Shown piece after piece: positions 25,251 to 33,159 of a DNA stretch of 64,000 nucleotides. This stretch comes from Aquiluna sp. (GTDB lineage Bacteria; Actinomycetota; Actinomycetes; Actinomycetales; Microbacteriaceae), in the NCBI GenBank assembly GCA_028095925.1, contig JAOHCW010000002.1:1-64000 (forward strand). The letters run 5' to 3'. The notes beneath the pieces were generated by a model. That model searched no databases and was not told where the DNA came from. It worked only from the letters and a program-made list of their open reading frames with translations. Position 1 is the first letter of the stretch, and every line of letters starts with the position of its first letter. The position numbers and the translations under genes are program-made.

Positions 25251-25895
25251 ATGCCCAACAATCTCATTCGTCTTTCCGTGACCGATGACATTGTTAGTTG
25301 GTTTGATCAAACGGGCCCATTTCTCTTCTACGCCGCAGTCTTTGGCCTGGTATTTGCGGGTACAGGGCTGTTTGTCGGTGCCTTCATCCCCTTTATTACC
25401 GGCGACTCCTTAGTCTTCGCGGCTGGGCTGGTGGCAGCGGCCAACCAAGACAGCATCAACATCTTTGTGATGGTGGTTGGTGTTGGCATCGCCGCTTGGC
25501 TGGGCGATCAGGTTGGTTACACCCTTGGCCGGCACTACGGGAGGCCCTACCTAGACAAGCGCAAGGGAAAGTGGCTCAAGAGTGCCATCGAAAAATCTGA
25601 GGTGTTCTATCTTCGCTATGGCTGGTGGTCGATAGTTGTTGCAAGGTTTGTGCCCTGGGGGAGAGTCATTATTCCGGCGCTCGCCGGAATATCAAAGATG
25701 AACTACTACAAGTTCTTTAGCGCCAATGCTGTGGGCGCTGTGCTGTGGGGTTCGGGCCTCACTCTTGCCGGATACTTCACCTATTCGATTCCCTTTGTGA
25801 GAAACGTGACCTACGCGATTGCAATTGTGGTCATCACACTGAGTCTCATTGCTGGCATCAGAACCTGGAGAGCGAACAGGGCTAGTTCTGAATAA
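25251..25895 (+). CDS. DedA family membrane protein (SNARE-associated Golgi protein superfamily)
   Basis: A polytopic membrane protein of 214 residues. The family core is present: GAFIPFITGDSLVFAAGLVA early, GDQVGYTLGRHYGRP in the middle, and VARFVPWGRVIIPALAGISKM with the conserved glycine/arginine motif. DedA proteins act in membrane homeostasis, some as undecaprenyl-phosphate or lipid translocases; the cargo is not known here. Leaderless promoter upstream. The 3' end overlaps a convergent kinase gene by 14 bp. Confidence 0.92.
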   Translation: MPNNLIRLSVTDDIVSWFDQTGPFLFYAAVFGLVFAGTGLFVGAFIPFITGDSLVFAAGLVAAANQDSINIFVMVVGVGIAAWLGDQVGYTLGRHYGRPYLDKRKGKWLKSAIEKSEVFYLRYGWWSIVVARFVPWGRVIIPALAGISKMNYYKFFSANAVGAVLWGSGLTLAGYFTYSIPFVRNVTYAIAIVVITLSLIAGIRTWRANRASSE

Positions 25896-26469
25896 CTAGC
25901 TCAGCTAGCTCCCTGCTCTTTTCCGCCCCGTAGAACTCGTCCTCCTGAGCAGCCCAGACACCCCAGTGCTCATCAAACCTGCCACTATCTCGCTCGGTGA
26001 ATCTCTGGCGGCGGGTGGCATCGTCTGCTGAAATCCAAATTGTGAGCGAAGCCAGGGGATAAGAAGCTTTGGATAGCGCTCCGCAACCCTCCACGATTAG
26101 GGCCGTGCCACCCGAGAACTCCCGGAAGCCATTTCCGGCTTCGCCAGTTGCGCCTCGGCATCCCTGCTCCCAGTCCCAAATCTGCCAACTGGCCTCTTTG
26201 CCTGCGCTGATTGGCTCCAGGATTCTCTCTCTCGCATAGACGCTGCCTACGATAAGGCCCTCCCAACCTGGATAGAGTTCATCGAGGCGAACAATTCGCG
26301 CTGCCTGTTTGTTTACTGCGAAGTAGTTTTCGGCCAGCTTGGTGGCAAAGAGAGACTTGCCTGAGCCTGCACGGCCATCTATCAGGACTATTGGCGTTGG
26401 TAATTTGGTAGAGAGCTCTAAGAGCCGCTCTGATGCCTCTTTGAGGCCTGAATCAAAGTCCACTGCCAT
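25882..26469 (-). CDS. P-loop ATP-binding protein, uridine kinase-like
   Basis: A 195-residue protein with a Walker A motif in IVLIDGRAGSGKSLFATKL (about residue 32), an acidic LDELYPGWEGL likely acting like the uridine-kinase Asp site, and a lid-like R-rich DDATRRQRFTERDSGRF. The architecture is that of small nucleoside or cofactor kinases found singly in actinobacteria, but the substrate is unknown. A TAGACT hexamer lies 9 nt upstream of the ATG, slightly longer than the leaderless spacing elsewhere. The gene converges with dedA. Confidence 0.8.
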   Translation of the reverse strand: MAVDFDSGLKEASERLLELSTKLPTPIVLIDGRAGSGKSLFATKLAENYFAVNKQAARIVRLDELYPGWEGLIVGSVYARERILEPISAGKEASWQIWDWEQGCRGATGEAGNGFREFSGGTALIVEGCGALSKASYPLASLTIWISADDATRRQRFTERDSGRFDEHWGVWAAQEDEFYGAEKSRELAELVIQN

Positions 26470-26558
26470 AACCCGATGAGTCTAATTCGCCGTCTTGTCG
26501 GCCAACTACCAATAAACTAAGCCGGGCCTGACACGGGCTCCCAAAACCTAGGTATTAG

Positions 26559-28466
26559 ATGACCCAATCAAATCAGGCCCTGAGAAATCTGGCCATAGTT
26601 GCCCACGTTGACCATGGAAAGACCACTTTGGTGGACGCCATGCTTCGGCAGACCGGCTCATTTGCCGCTCACGCCGCCGTTGATGAGCGCGTGATGGACT
26701 CCGGTGATCTCGAAAAGGAAAAGGGCATCACCATCTTGGCCAAGAACACCGCGGTGACCTACTCGGGTCCCGCATCGAAGGGAAACTCGGTCACCCTAAA
26801 CGTTATTGACACCCCTGGCCACGCCGACTTCGGCGGTGAGGTTGAGCGCGGACTATCAATGGTCGATGGCGTTGTACTGCTGGTGGACGCCTCCGAGGGC
26901 CCTCTTCCGCAGACTAGGTTCGTTTTGCGCAAGGCCCTCGAGGCCTCGCTTCCAGTAATTTTGCTCGTTAACAAAACTGACCGCAGCGATGCCCGCATCG
27001 ATGAGGTAGTTGAAGAGAGCCACGATCTTTTGCTCGGACTAGCGTCCGATCTTCACGACAGCGTCCCTGACTTGGACGTAGACGCAATCCTGGACCTGCC
27101 GGTTATCTATGCATCGGGTAGGGCGGGCAGGGCCTCGCTCAAAAAGCCTGGAAATGGCGAACTGCCTGACAGCGAAGACCTGGAGCCGCTGTTCGAGGCG
27201 ATCTTGAAATACATTCCGGCCCCAAAGTTTGAAGAGGGAGCGCCACTACAGGCGCACGTCACCAACCTAGATGCCTCACCGTTTTTGGGAAGGCTTGCGC
27301 TGCTTCGCGTTCACAACGGCACCATTCGCAAGGGTCAGCAGGTTGCGTGGGTCAGGCAGGACGGCAGTCAGCAAATGGTGAAAATCACCGAGCTACTTGG
27401 AACCAGAGCGCTCGACAGATTCAGCATCGACAGCGCTAGCGCTGGAGACATTGTTGCGGTGGCAGGCATTGAGGAAATCACCATTGGTGACTCACTTTGT
27501 GATCCAGAGGATGTTCGCCCACTCCCAGGAATTAGCGTCGACGAGCCAGCCATCTCGATGACGGTCGGAATCAACACCTCCCCAATGGCGGGCCGAGCGA
27601 AGGGTGCCAAGATCACCGCAAGGCTTGTCAAGGAGAGACTGGACCGCGAGCTCGTTGGAAACGTCTCGATCCGAGTGCTTCCAACCGAACGCCCGGACGC
27701 TTGGGAAGTTCAGGGACGGGGCGAGCTAGCCCTGGCAATCCTGGTTGAGCAGATGCGCCGAGAGAACTATGAGCTCACCGTTGGTAAGCCGCAGGTAGTG
27801 ACCAAGAAGATCGACGGCAAGCTCCACGAGCCCGTGGAGGAGCTCACCGTCGATGTTCCTGAGGAGTTTATGGGGGCTGTGACTCAGCTTTTAGCTGCCC
27901 GCAAAGGCCGCATGCTCCACATGACCAACAACGGAACCGGATGGGTTCGAGTTGAGTTCAAGGTGCCATCAAGAGGGCTAATCGGTTTCCGCACTGAGTT
28001 TTTGACAATCACTAAGGGCTCCGGCATCGCCAATGCCCTGAGCTCTGGTTATGAGCCTTGGTTTGGCGAGATCATTACCCGCAAGTCGGGCTCGATGGTT
28101 GCGGACCGTCCAGGTAGTGCTACTCCATACGCCATGATCGCGCTTCAAGAGCGCGGCAGCTTTTTCGTGGAGCCGGGCACCGAGGTCTACACCGGCATGG
28201 TTGTGGGGGAGAACTCCAGGGCTGACGACATGGACGTCAACATCACTAAGGAGAAGCAGCTCACCAACATGCGAGCATCATCCGCTGACAGCTTCCAAGG
28301 GCTAACCCCACCACGCAAGCTATCTCTCGAGGAGAGTCTGGAGTTTGCCCGTGAGGACGAGTGTGTTGAGGTGACGATCGACGCAATTCGAATTCGTAAG
28401 GTCGAACTGGACCCTAACGTCCGGGCCAGGGCAGCTTCGGCTAGGAAGCGCGCTAGCGAGAACTAG
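26559..28466 (+). CDS. typA: translational GTPase TypA/BipA
   Basis: Ribosome-associated GTPase of the EF-G superfamily (635 residues) involved in ribosome assembly under stress. G1 AHVDHGKTTLVDAML, G2-region ERVMDSGDLEKEKGITI, G3 DTPGHADF and G4 NKTDRSDAR are intact. Domain II follows (ARVTNLD-like AHVTNLDASPFLGRLALLR), then EF-G-like domains III and V and the TypA-specific C-terminal domain with GLIGFRTEFLTITKGSG and LTNMRASSADS. The ATG is not preceded by an obvious ribosome-binding site. The 3' end overlaps the convergent nitroreductase gene by 4 bp. Confidence 0.97.
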   Translation: MTQSNQALRNLAIVAHVDHGKTTLVDAMLRQTGSFAAHAAVDERVMDSGDLEKEKGITILAKNTAVTYSGPASKGNSVTLNVIDTPGHADFGGEVERGLSMVDGVVLLVDASEGPLPQTRFVLRKALEASLPVILLVNKTDRSDARIDEVVEESHDLLLGLASDLHDSVPDLDVDAILDLPVIYASGRAGRASLKKPGNGELPDSEDLEPLFEAILKYIPAPKFEEGAPLQAHVTNLDASPFLGRLALLRVHNGTIRKGQQVAWVRQDGSQQMVKITELLGTRALDRFSIDSASAGDIVAVAGIEEITIGDSLCDPEDVRPLPGISVDEPAISMTVGINTSPMAGRAKGAKITARLVKERLDRELVGNVSIRVLPTERPDAWEVQGRGELALAILVEQMRRENYELTVGKPQVVTKKIDGKLHEPVEELTVDVPEEFMGAVTQLLAARKGRMLHMTNNGTGWVRVEFKVPSRGLIGFRTEFLTITKGSGIANALSSGYEPWFGEIITRKSGSMVADRPGSATPYAMIALQERGSFFVEPGTEVYTGMVVGENSRADDMDVNITKEKQLTNMRASSADSFQGLTPPRKLSLEESLEFAREDECVEVTIDAIRIRKVELDPNVRARAASARKRASEN

Positions 28467-29059
28467 AGGATGCTGTCTATTACGTAGACGTCGCTCGAGT
28501 TATTTCTAGTCCTTGGAGCGGTTTCTCGGCTGACAATTGCTTCGTCCTTACCGAGGATCGAGCCCTGCTTTCCAAGAGCGATCACGCACACCACCTCATG
28601 CTCAGCTACTTTTAAGTCTTCACGAATCTTCTCCGGCACAATACCTCCCATGAAGTGAGCCTTGAGGCCCATGCTTTCAACCTGAGTTACCAGCTGGCTG
28701 GAGGCTAACCCCACATCAAAGTAGGTTTCGGCCATCTTGCGGTCTTTGCCTTCGAAAGTCTTCGCTGCCAGCACCACAGCAAGTCCAGAGGCATCGGGGG
28801 CCCAGGTCTGGTTGAAGCCGGTCAATCCAGTGCTCGCGATTGACTCGAATAGCTCGCTGCCTCGAGTTAGCAGAACCAACTTCCATGGTTGCTGGTTTGA
28901 TGATGAGGGAGCCCATCGAAAAGCTTCACCAATACTTTCAAGCTCAGCCATGCTCAGGTTGTGCTCGGGGTCATAGATTCTCGGGCTCCAACGATCTCTC
29001 ACTAAGGGGTGAAGGTTGGCGGTTGTGTCGGCAGGCTTTTGGACTATTTCGTGGTTCAT
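28463..29059 (-). CDS. nitroreductase family protein
   Basis: FMN-dependent NAD(P)H oxidoreductase fold, about 198 residues from ATG 29059. Motifs include DRWSPRIYDPEH near the N-terminus, EAFRWAPSSSNQQPWK (FMN-binding Arg and Ser residues), DVGLASSQLVTQVESMGLKAH and CVIALGKQGS. Substrates of such enzymes range from quinones to nitroaromatics and cannot be assigned here. A reading frame continues upstream to 29146, but TAGACT at 29067-29072 is 7 nt before ATG 29059, so the shorter, leaderless form is chosen. It converges with typA. Confidence 0.88.
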   Translation of the reverse strand: MNHEIVQKPADTTANLHPLVRDRWSPRIYDPEHNLSMAELESIGEAFRWAPSSSNQQPWKLVLLTRGSELFESIASTGLTGFNQTWAPDASGLAVVLAAKTFEGKDRKMAETYFDVGLASSQLVTQVESMGLKAHFMGGIVPEKIREDLKVAEHEVVCVIALGKQGSILGKDEAIVSRETAPRTRNNSSDVYVIDSIL

Positions 29060-29066
29060 GGTGCTT

Positions 29067-29072
29067 AGTCTA
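29067..29072 (-). promoter_or_regulatory. -10 element of the nitroreductase gene (leaderless)
   Basis: TAGACT on the minus strand, 7 nt upstream of ATG 29059. Confidence 0.55.
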
Positions 29073-29153
29073 GGGGTACTAGACAAGTATTCAAATTTAG
29101 GGTGGTTCAAGGTCCGCTTTGGCGCTTGTTGATTTGCTAAAGCCACTTGCGAC

Positions 29154-29159
29154 TACGAT
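29154..29159 (+). promoter_or_regulatory. -10 element of the EamA gene (leaderless)
   Basis: TACGAT ends 6 nt before GTG 29166; an adjacent GTG at 29163 is only 3 nt away, so the second is favoured. Confidence 0.5.
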
Positions 29160-29165
29160 TGCGTG

Positions 29166-30059
29166 GTGACCCAAAAAGGCCTTGTTCTATTCTCCCTTGC
29201 GGGCATTTTTTGGGGACTCCCCTACTTTTTTATTGCGCTTGCTCTTGAGAGTTTTTCCACTCCATCGATCGTCTTCCTAAGAACCTTTTTGGGCGCTCTA
29301 GTTCTCATTCCCTATGCCGCACTTACAGGGGGTCTGAAACCGGCCTTGAGAGCATGGCCCTATGTCTTGGTTTTCGGTGCTGTGGAGATGGTTGGTCCGT
29401 GGTTTTTGATTACAGAGGCCGAGAAACACATTTCCTCAGGACTTGCGGGCCTGCTTATCGCCACGGTGCCGTTTTTCGCGGTTGCCGTGCTGGCTATTTT
29501 TCTCAAGGACCGCAAAGCGCTGAAGCTGAAGCCGCTCTCGGGCATGATCATCGGGTTTATAGGCGTCTTCACTCTGGTCGGGATTGACTCTGTGACAGGA
29601 GCTGTGAATCCGCTCTATGTTCTGATGGTGGTGTTAGCTGCTGTCGGATATTCGATCGCCCCAATTGTTGCCAACATCAAGCTTCACGACGTGCCATCGG
29701 CAGGGGTAATTGGTGTGAGCATGGCTTTTGTAGCGATTGTTTACTCACCTTTCTCGCTGCCGCAGCTTCCTGGCGAGCTCACGAACGCAAGCCCACTGAG
29801 CCTGATGGCTGTCGTCGTTTTGGGATTGGTTTGTTCGGCTGCCGCGTTCGTGATTTTCTTCAAGCTGATCAAGGAGGTTGGGCCTGCGAAGGCCACCCTG
29901 ATTACCTATGTGAACACCGCTGTCGCTCTCTCGCTGGGCATCATTTTCCTAGGGGAGCAAATCACCATTGGCCTATTGGTAGGTATTCCTCTAATCACCA
30001 TCGGACTAGTTCTTGCTGGCGGCAGGGAGCGAGAACCTGAGCTCTCGAAGGCTGGCTAG
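29166..30059 (+). CDS. EamA/DMT family transporter
   Basis: A membrane protein of about 297 residues with ten predicted helices in two EamA repeats. The first repeat starts GLVLFSLAGIFWGLPYFFI and the second YVLMVVLAAVGYSIAPIVAN; the conserved end of repeat one is GLAGLLIATVPFFAVAVLAI and of repeat two LGEQITIGLLVGIPLITIGL. The family exports or imports small metabolites such as amino acids; cargo is unknown. It is divergent from the nitroreductase gene and is followed by a lipoprotein gene after 33 bp. Confidence 0.88.
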   Translation: MTQKGLVLFSLAGIFWGLPYFFIALALESFSTPSIVFLRTFLGALVLIPYAALTGGLKPALRAWPYVLVFGAVEMVGPWFLITEAEKHISSGLAGLLIATVPFFAVAVLAIFLKDRKALKLKPLSGMIIGFIGVFTLVGIDSVTGAVNPLYVLMVVLAAVGYSIAPIVANIKLHDVPSAGVIGVSMAFVAIVYSPFSLPQLPGELTNASPLSLMAVVVLGLVCSAAAFVIFFKLIKEVGPAKATLITYVNTAVALSLGIIFLGEQITIGLLVGIPLITIGLVLAGGREREPELSKAG

Positions 30060-30092
30060 GAATACCTGAGTTTTTGGGCTGTTCTCAATGAC

Positions 30093-30734
30093 ATGCGAAT
30101 TGCTCTGCTACTAGCTTCCCTGCTTGTCCTGACTGGATGCGCTTCTAGTGAGCCTGCTGCCCAAACTCCCGTTCAAGCCACTGAGCAAGTTGAGGCTAGT
30201 GCCGCTACCGACGAGGAGTCCCAAGAGCTTTCGGACGAACCCGCTGAGGAAGAACCTGAGCAGCAGTCAGATGAAGCCACCGAGCAATCAGAGGATGAGA
30301 GTGACGCTCCAGAGCCTGAGCAATCCGAGGCAAGCGAAGAAGAAGATTCAAGAGATGACGAGCAAGCCGAAGATGATGCAGGCGACGAAGACTCAAGAGA
30401 TGAAGAGCCAGCCGATGAAGAGCCGGCCGATGAGGAGTCCGATGAGCCGCAGCCTACTCAGACTGCGGAGCCAACTCCGACTCCCGAGGAGAGCGACAAC
30501 GGATATACCCTCGCACAGGTTTCAGAGCGTAACTCTGGAGCCGAGTGCTGGGTCGTAATCGATGGCGGTGTCTACGACCTGACCCAGTGGATTCGATCTC
30601 ACCCTGGAGGTAGCGGAGCCATTCTCAACCTCTGCGGCAAGGATGGGAGTGCTAGCTTCACCTCCCAACATGGTGGCCAGGCCAGGCCTTCCGGCACCCT
30701 AGATGGCTATTACCTAGCTCCGCTTGTTGGCTAG
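30093..30734 (+). CDS. lipoprotein with acidic stalk and C-terminal cytochrome b5-like heme domain
   Basis: A 213-residue exported lipoprotein. The signal peptide ends in the lipobox LTGC with C16 as lipidation site. Residues about 22-135 form a very acidic, Glu/Asp/Pro-rich stalk with imperfect repeats (SRDDEQAEDDAGDEDSRDEE). The C-terminal 75 residues match a cytochrome b5 fold: WVVIDGGVYDLTQWIRSHPGG with heme ligand H170 and SQHGGQ with the second ligand H193. Heme binding is inferred from these two histidines. A Cys pair (C at about 150 and in NLCGKDG) could form a disulfide outside the cell. Redox partners are unknown. No neighbouring respiratory genes. Confidence 0.85.
   Translation: MRIALLLASLLVLTGCASSEPAAQTPVQATEQVEASAATDEESQELSDEPAEEEPEQQSDEATEQSEDESDAPEPEQSEASEEEDSRDDEQAEDDAGDEDSRDEEPADEEPADEESDEPQPTQTAEPTPTPEESDNGYTLAQVSERNSGAECWVVIDGGVYDLTQWIRSHPGGSGAILNLCGKDGSASFTSQHGGQARPSGTLDGYYLAPLVG
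30342..30450 (+). repeat. imperfect repeats encoding the acidic stalk
   Basis: A block reading GAAGAYTCAAGAGATGAMGAG occurs twice about 45 nt apart, followed by near-tandem units GAGCCRGCCGATGARGAG. They encode the Glu/Asp-rich linker of the lipoprotein and could vary in copy number. Confidence 0.6.
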
Positions 30735-30785
30735 TTATATAAGTGAACTTTTTGCCTTAGCTGCAGGTAAACATCTTGAGTTACC

Positions 30786-30791
30786 TAGAAT
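30786..30791 (+). promoter_or_regulatory. -10 element of the hypothetical gene at 30799 (leaderless)
   Basis: TAGAAT ends 7 nt before GTG 30799, the in-frame start chosen for the next gene. Confidence 0.45.
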
Positions 30792-30798
30792 TTTGGGC

Positions 30799-31212
30799 GT
30801 GGCACTGTCGAGCAAGATGTATGTTCCGCAGGGCGTTCAAGTGCCCTGCGTGAACTTGGCGGCTGATGTCGATCTGGATGATATTCATCCGTGGGCGGCG
30901 GATTTAGATACCGCGCAAAAAATGGTTTCCGAGGGCACCGCTCCCTCGCTGTTTTACTTCGTGGAGAACGCAAAGCAGCTTGAGAAGAAGGCCGGGAAGC
31001 TAGCCAAACTCTGGGAGCAGAAGATTAACTTTTGGCTTTTCTACCCAAAGGCTCCCCACCTGCAGACTGACCTTTCGAGGGATAACACTTGGAAGCTGAT
31101 GAAGCAGCAAGGCATGCAAGGCACCCGTCAGGTTGGAATTGATGCGAGGTGGAGCTGCATGTATTTCAAGAACACCGGGAAATCAGATTACGTAGAAATC
31201 GTCCCCGGTTAG
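30799..31212 (+). CDS. conserved-looking protein of unknown function
   Basis: About 137 residues, soluble, no signal or membrane segment. Features seen: an N-terminal SSKMYVPQGVQVPCVNLAAD, a Lys-rich helix QLEKKAGKLAKLWEQK, and a C-terminal INFWLFYPKAPHLQTDLSRD followed by GMQGTRQVGIDARWSCM. The last part faintly recalls the actinobacterial DUF3052 pattern, but I cannot assign the family. The longest frame starts at TTG 30724 inside the lipoprotein gene; TAGAAT spaced 7 nt before GTG 30799 argues for the shorter product. The end overlaps convergent cysE by 30 bp. Confidence 0.6.
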   Translation: MALSSKMYVPQGVQVPCVNLAADVDLDDIHPWAADLDTAQKMVSEGTAPSLFYFVENAKQLEKKAGKLAKLWEQKINFWLFYPKAPHLQTDLSRDNTWKLMKQQGMQGTRQVGIDARWSCMYFKNTGKSDYVEIVPG

Positions 31213-31713
31213 GTTCAACAGCCTGGCGTTGACGCCTACGGCCACCGTGCCATTTGGCATATCCTTGGTGACAACGGCGTTTGCCCCCACGGCGCAATCG
31301 TTGCCGATGGTTATCGCGCCGATCAACTTTGCTCCAGCTCCAATGATGACCCTGTCACCAACGGTGGGGTGGCGCTTCACCGGGTCCAGGGTCTTTCCAC
31401 CCAGAGTCACACCGTGATAGATGAGAACGTCATCACCGATTACTGCGGTTTCTCCAATTACAACACCAACTCCATGGTCGATCACAAAACGCTTTCCGAT
31501 TTCAGCCCCAGGGTGAATCTCAATTGAGGTCCAGAGTTTTGCCCAGTTCGAGAGCATGCGAGAGAGAATTCTGAGTTTGAGCTTCCAGAGCCGGTGAGCG
31601 ATTCGGTAGGTCCAGATTGCGTGCAGCCCAGGTGAGGTGAGGATGAGCTCCAGGAAACTCTTGGTAGCCGGGTCCCGCTCGAGGCCGGCCCTGATGTCTT
31701 GTGAAATGCTCAA
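31183..31713 (-). CDS. cysE: serine O-acetyltransferase
   Basis: Acetylates serine with acetyl-CoA, the first committed step to cysteine. About 176 residues, the short bacterial form. The N-terminal helices include FLELILTSPGLHAIWTYRIA; the left-handed beta helix follows with IEIHPGAEIGKRFVIDHGVGVVIG (catalytic His), GVTLGGKTLDPVKRHPTVG and GAKLIGAITIGNDCAVGANA hexapeptide repeats. A TTG start overlaps the cysK stop (TTGA, 4 nt); the longer frame to 31848 lies within cysK and is rejected. The cysK-cysE pair forms a cysteine synthesis operon and the products usually associate. Confidence 0.94.
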   Translation of the reverse strand: MSISQDIRAGLERDPATKSFLELILTSPGLHAIWTYRIAHRLWKLKLRILSRMLSNWAKLWTSIEIHPGAEIGKRFVIDHGVGVVIGETAVIGDDVLIYHGVTLGGKTLDPVKRHPTVGDRVIIGAGAKLIGAITIGNDCAVGANAVVTKDMPNGTVAVGVNARLLNLTGDDFYVI

Positions 31714-32660
31714 CTCTTTGTCTGGTATTCCTCTTGCAGGTCGCGGTAGAGGGTAGAGGACACATACCGCTCTCCAAACGACGGAACTATGACCACGATT
31801 ATTTGACCCTCGTGCTCCTTGCGATTGGCTACCTCTCGGGCTGCCCACAGAGCTGCTCCCGACGAGATACCTGCCAAGATGCCCTCCTCGGCGGAGGCTC
31901 TCCTGGCGAAGTCAAAGGCCACCTGGTTTGGCGCGCTGATTACCTCATCAAAGCTTGAGGTGTCGAGAATTGGCGGGATGAAGTTGGGGCCGATGCCTGC
32001 AAGCGGGTGGCCTGCGGCCTCTCCGCCGGTGAGCAGCGGGGATGCGGCGGGCTGAACCGCGTAGCTCTTGATCTTGGGGTTTAGCTCCCTGAGCCTGAGG
32101 CCGGTGCCGGTGATGGTGCCACCGGTTCCGCTACCTGCAACAAACGCTCCGATCTTGCCATCGGTATCGCGCCAGATTTCTTCGGCCGTGGTCTCGCGGT
32201 GAATCTTGGGTCCGGCAGGGTTTTCAAACTGCCGAACCATTACGGCGCCCTCAATTGTCTTGCCTAGCTCCTCGGCCTTTGCGACCGACCCCTTCATGCC
32301 TTCTGCGGCTGGAGTCAAGATGAGCTCTGCTCCGTAGGCGCGGACAAGTATCTTGCGCTCGAGGCTCATCGAATCTGGCATCACGATGATGGTGCGGTAG
32401 CCCCTGGCAGCGCCCACCATCGCCAGAGAGATTCCGGTGTTGCCGCTGGTTGCTTCGATGATTGTGCCGCCGGGCTTTAGCTCTCCTGAGCTCTCTGCCT
32501 CGTTGATCATCGCGATACCGAGGCGGTCCTTCACAGAACTTGAGGGGTTATAAAACTCGAGCTTTGCAAACACCTGGGCAGGAGCGCCATCGGTGATCTT
32601 GTTTAGTCTCACAAGCGGCGTATTGCCAAAGACTTCGGTGATGTTTTCGTAGACGCGCAA
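31710..32660 (-). CDS. cysK: cysteine synthase A (O-acetylserine sulfhydrylase)
   Basis: PLP enzyme replacing the acetyl group of O-acetylserine with sulfide to form cysteine. The PLP lysine lies in KLEFYNPSSSVKDRLG (about residue 45), the asparagine loop in EATSGNTGISLAMVGAARG, and the phosphate loop in FVAGSGTGGTITGTG. Length 316 is standard. TTG start with GGAG 7 nt upstream. cysE overlaps its stop by 4 nt, so both are translated from one message and likely assemble as the cysteine synthase complex. Confidence 0.96.
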   Translation of the reverse strand: MRVYENITEVFGNTPLVRLNKITDGAPAQVFAKLEFYNPSSSVKDRLGIAMINEAESSGELKPGGTIIEATSGNTGISLAMVGAARGYRTIIVMPDSMSLERKILVRAYGAELILTPAAEGMKGSVAKAEELGKTIEGAVMVRQFENPAGPKIHRETTAEEIWRDTDGKIGAFVAGSGTGGTITGTGLRLRELNPKIKSYAVQPAASPLLTGGEAAGHPLAGIGPNFIPPILDTSSFDEVISAPNQVAFDFARRASAEEGILAGISSGAALWAAREVANRKEHEGQIIVVIVPSFGERYVSSTLYRDLQEEYQTKS

Positions 32661-32779
32661 GCTGTTTCTCCAGAGTTTGGTTCAAGGAAGTGTAACTTCG
32701 TGCGTCTGGTTTTCTTCCTCCATTACAGAGAATTACGGACCACTCCCAGTCAGCTCGCCAAGTTTTACCTAACTCTGAC

Positions 32780-32785
32780 TAGCCT
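32780..32785 (+). promoter_or_regulatory. possible -10 element of the small lipoprotein gene
   Basis: TAGCCT ends 8 nt before ATG 32794; no ribosome-binding site is visible. Confidence 0.35.
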
Positions 32786-32793
32786 CTAGAGCG

Positions 32794-33159
32794 ATGAGAG
32801 CCCTAACAAAAACAGTTGCCGGTATTGCAGTACTTGGGCTGCTATCTGGTTGCAGCGCAGATCAGGTAATTAGAAGCGGCGCAGATGCTGCCGCCTGCAC
32901 CGCACTTGAGGGCACGCTCGAATCGGTGACCAAGGCCTATAAAGACGGAGTTGTTGACTCAGGGGTGCTGGACCGGGTTGATGAGCTCATCGGAGACCAG
33001 GTGGACGTGCTTCTGTCATCAGATTTTGCCGCTGAGGTGCGTGAGCTCGGCGATGCCTTGGCGCAGTCCGATGGTGCCCAGGGTGCCCAGCAGCGGGTAG
33101 ATGATGCATTAAGTGCAATAAGCACTCGTTGCAACTCTGTAGGGGTAAAGCTCGACTAA
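32794..33159 (+). CDS. small lipoprotein of unknown function
   Basis: A 121-residue protein with a signal peptide ending in lipobox LLSGC (C20) and a mature helical domain of about 100 residues. The mature part has one Cys near the start (AACTALEGTLESVTKAYKDG), another near the end (STRCNSVGVKLD), which may form a disulfide, and a central DELIGDQVDVLLSSDFA. No family was recognised. It is divergent from cysK and its stop overlaps a convergent MFS gene by 4 bp. Confidence 0.78.
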   Translation: MRALTKTVAGIAVLGLLSGCSADQVIRSGADAAACTALEGTLESVTKAYKDGVVDSGVLDRVDELIGDQVDVLLSSDFAAEVRELGDALAQSDGAQGAQQRVDDALSAISTRCNSVGVKLD

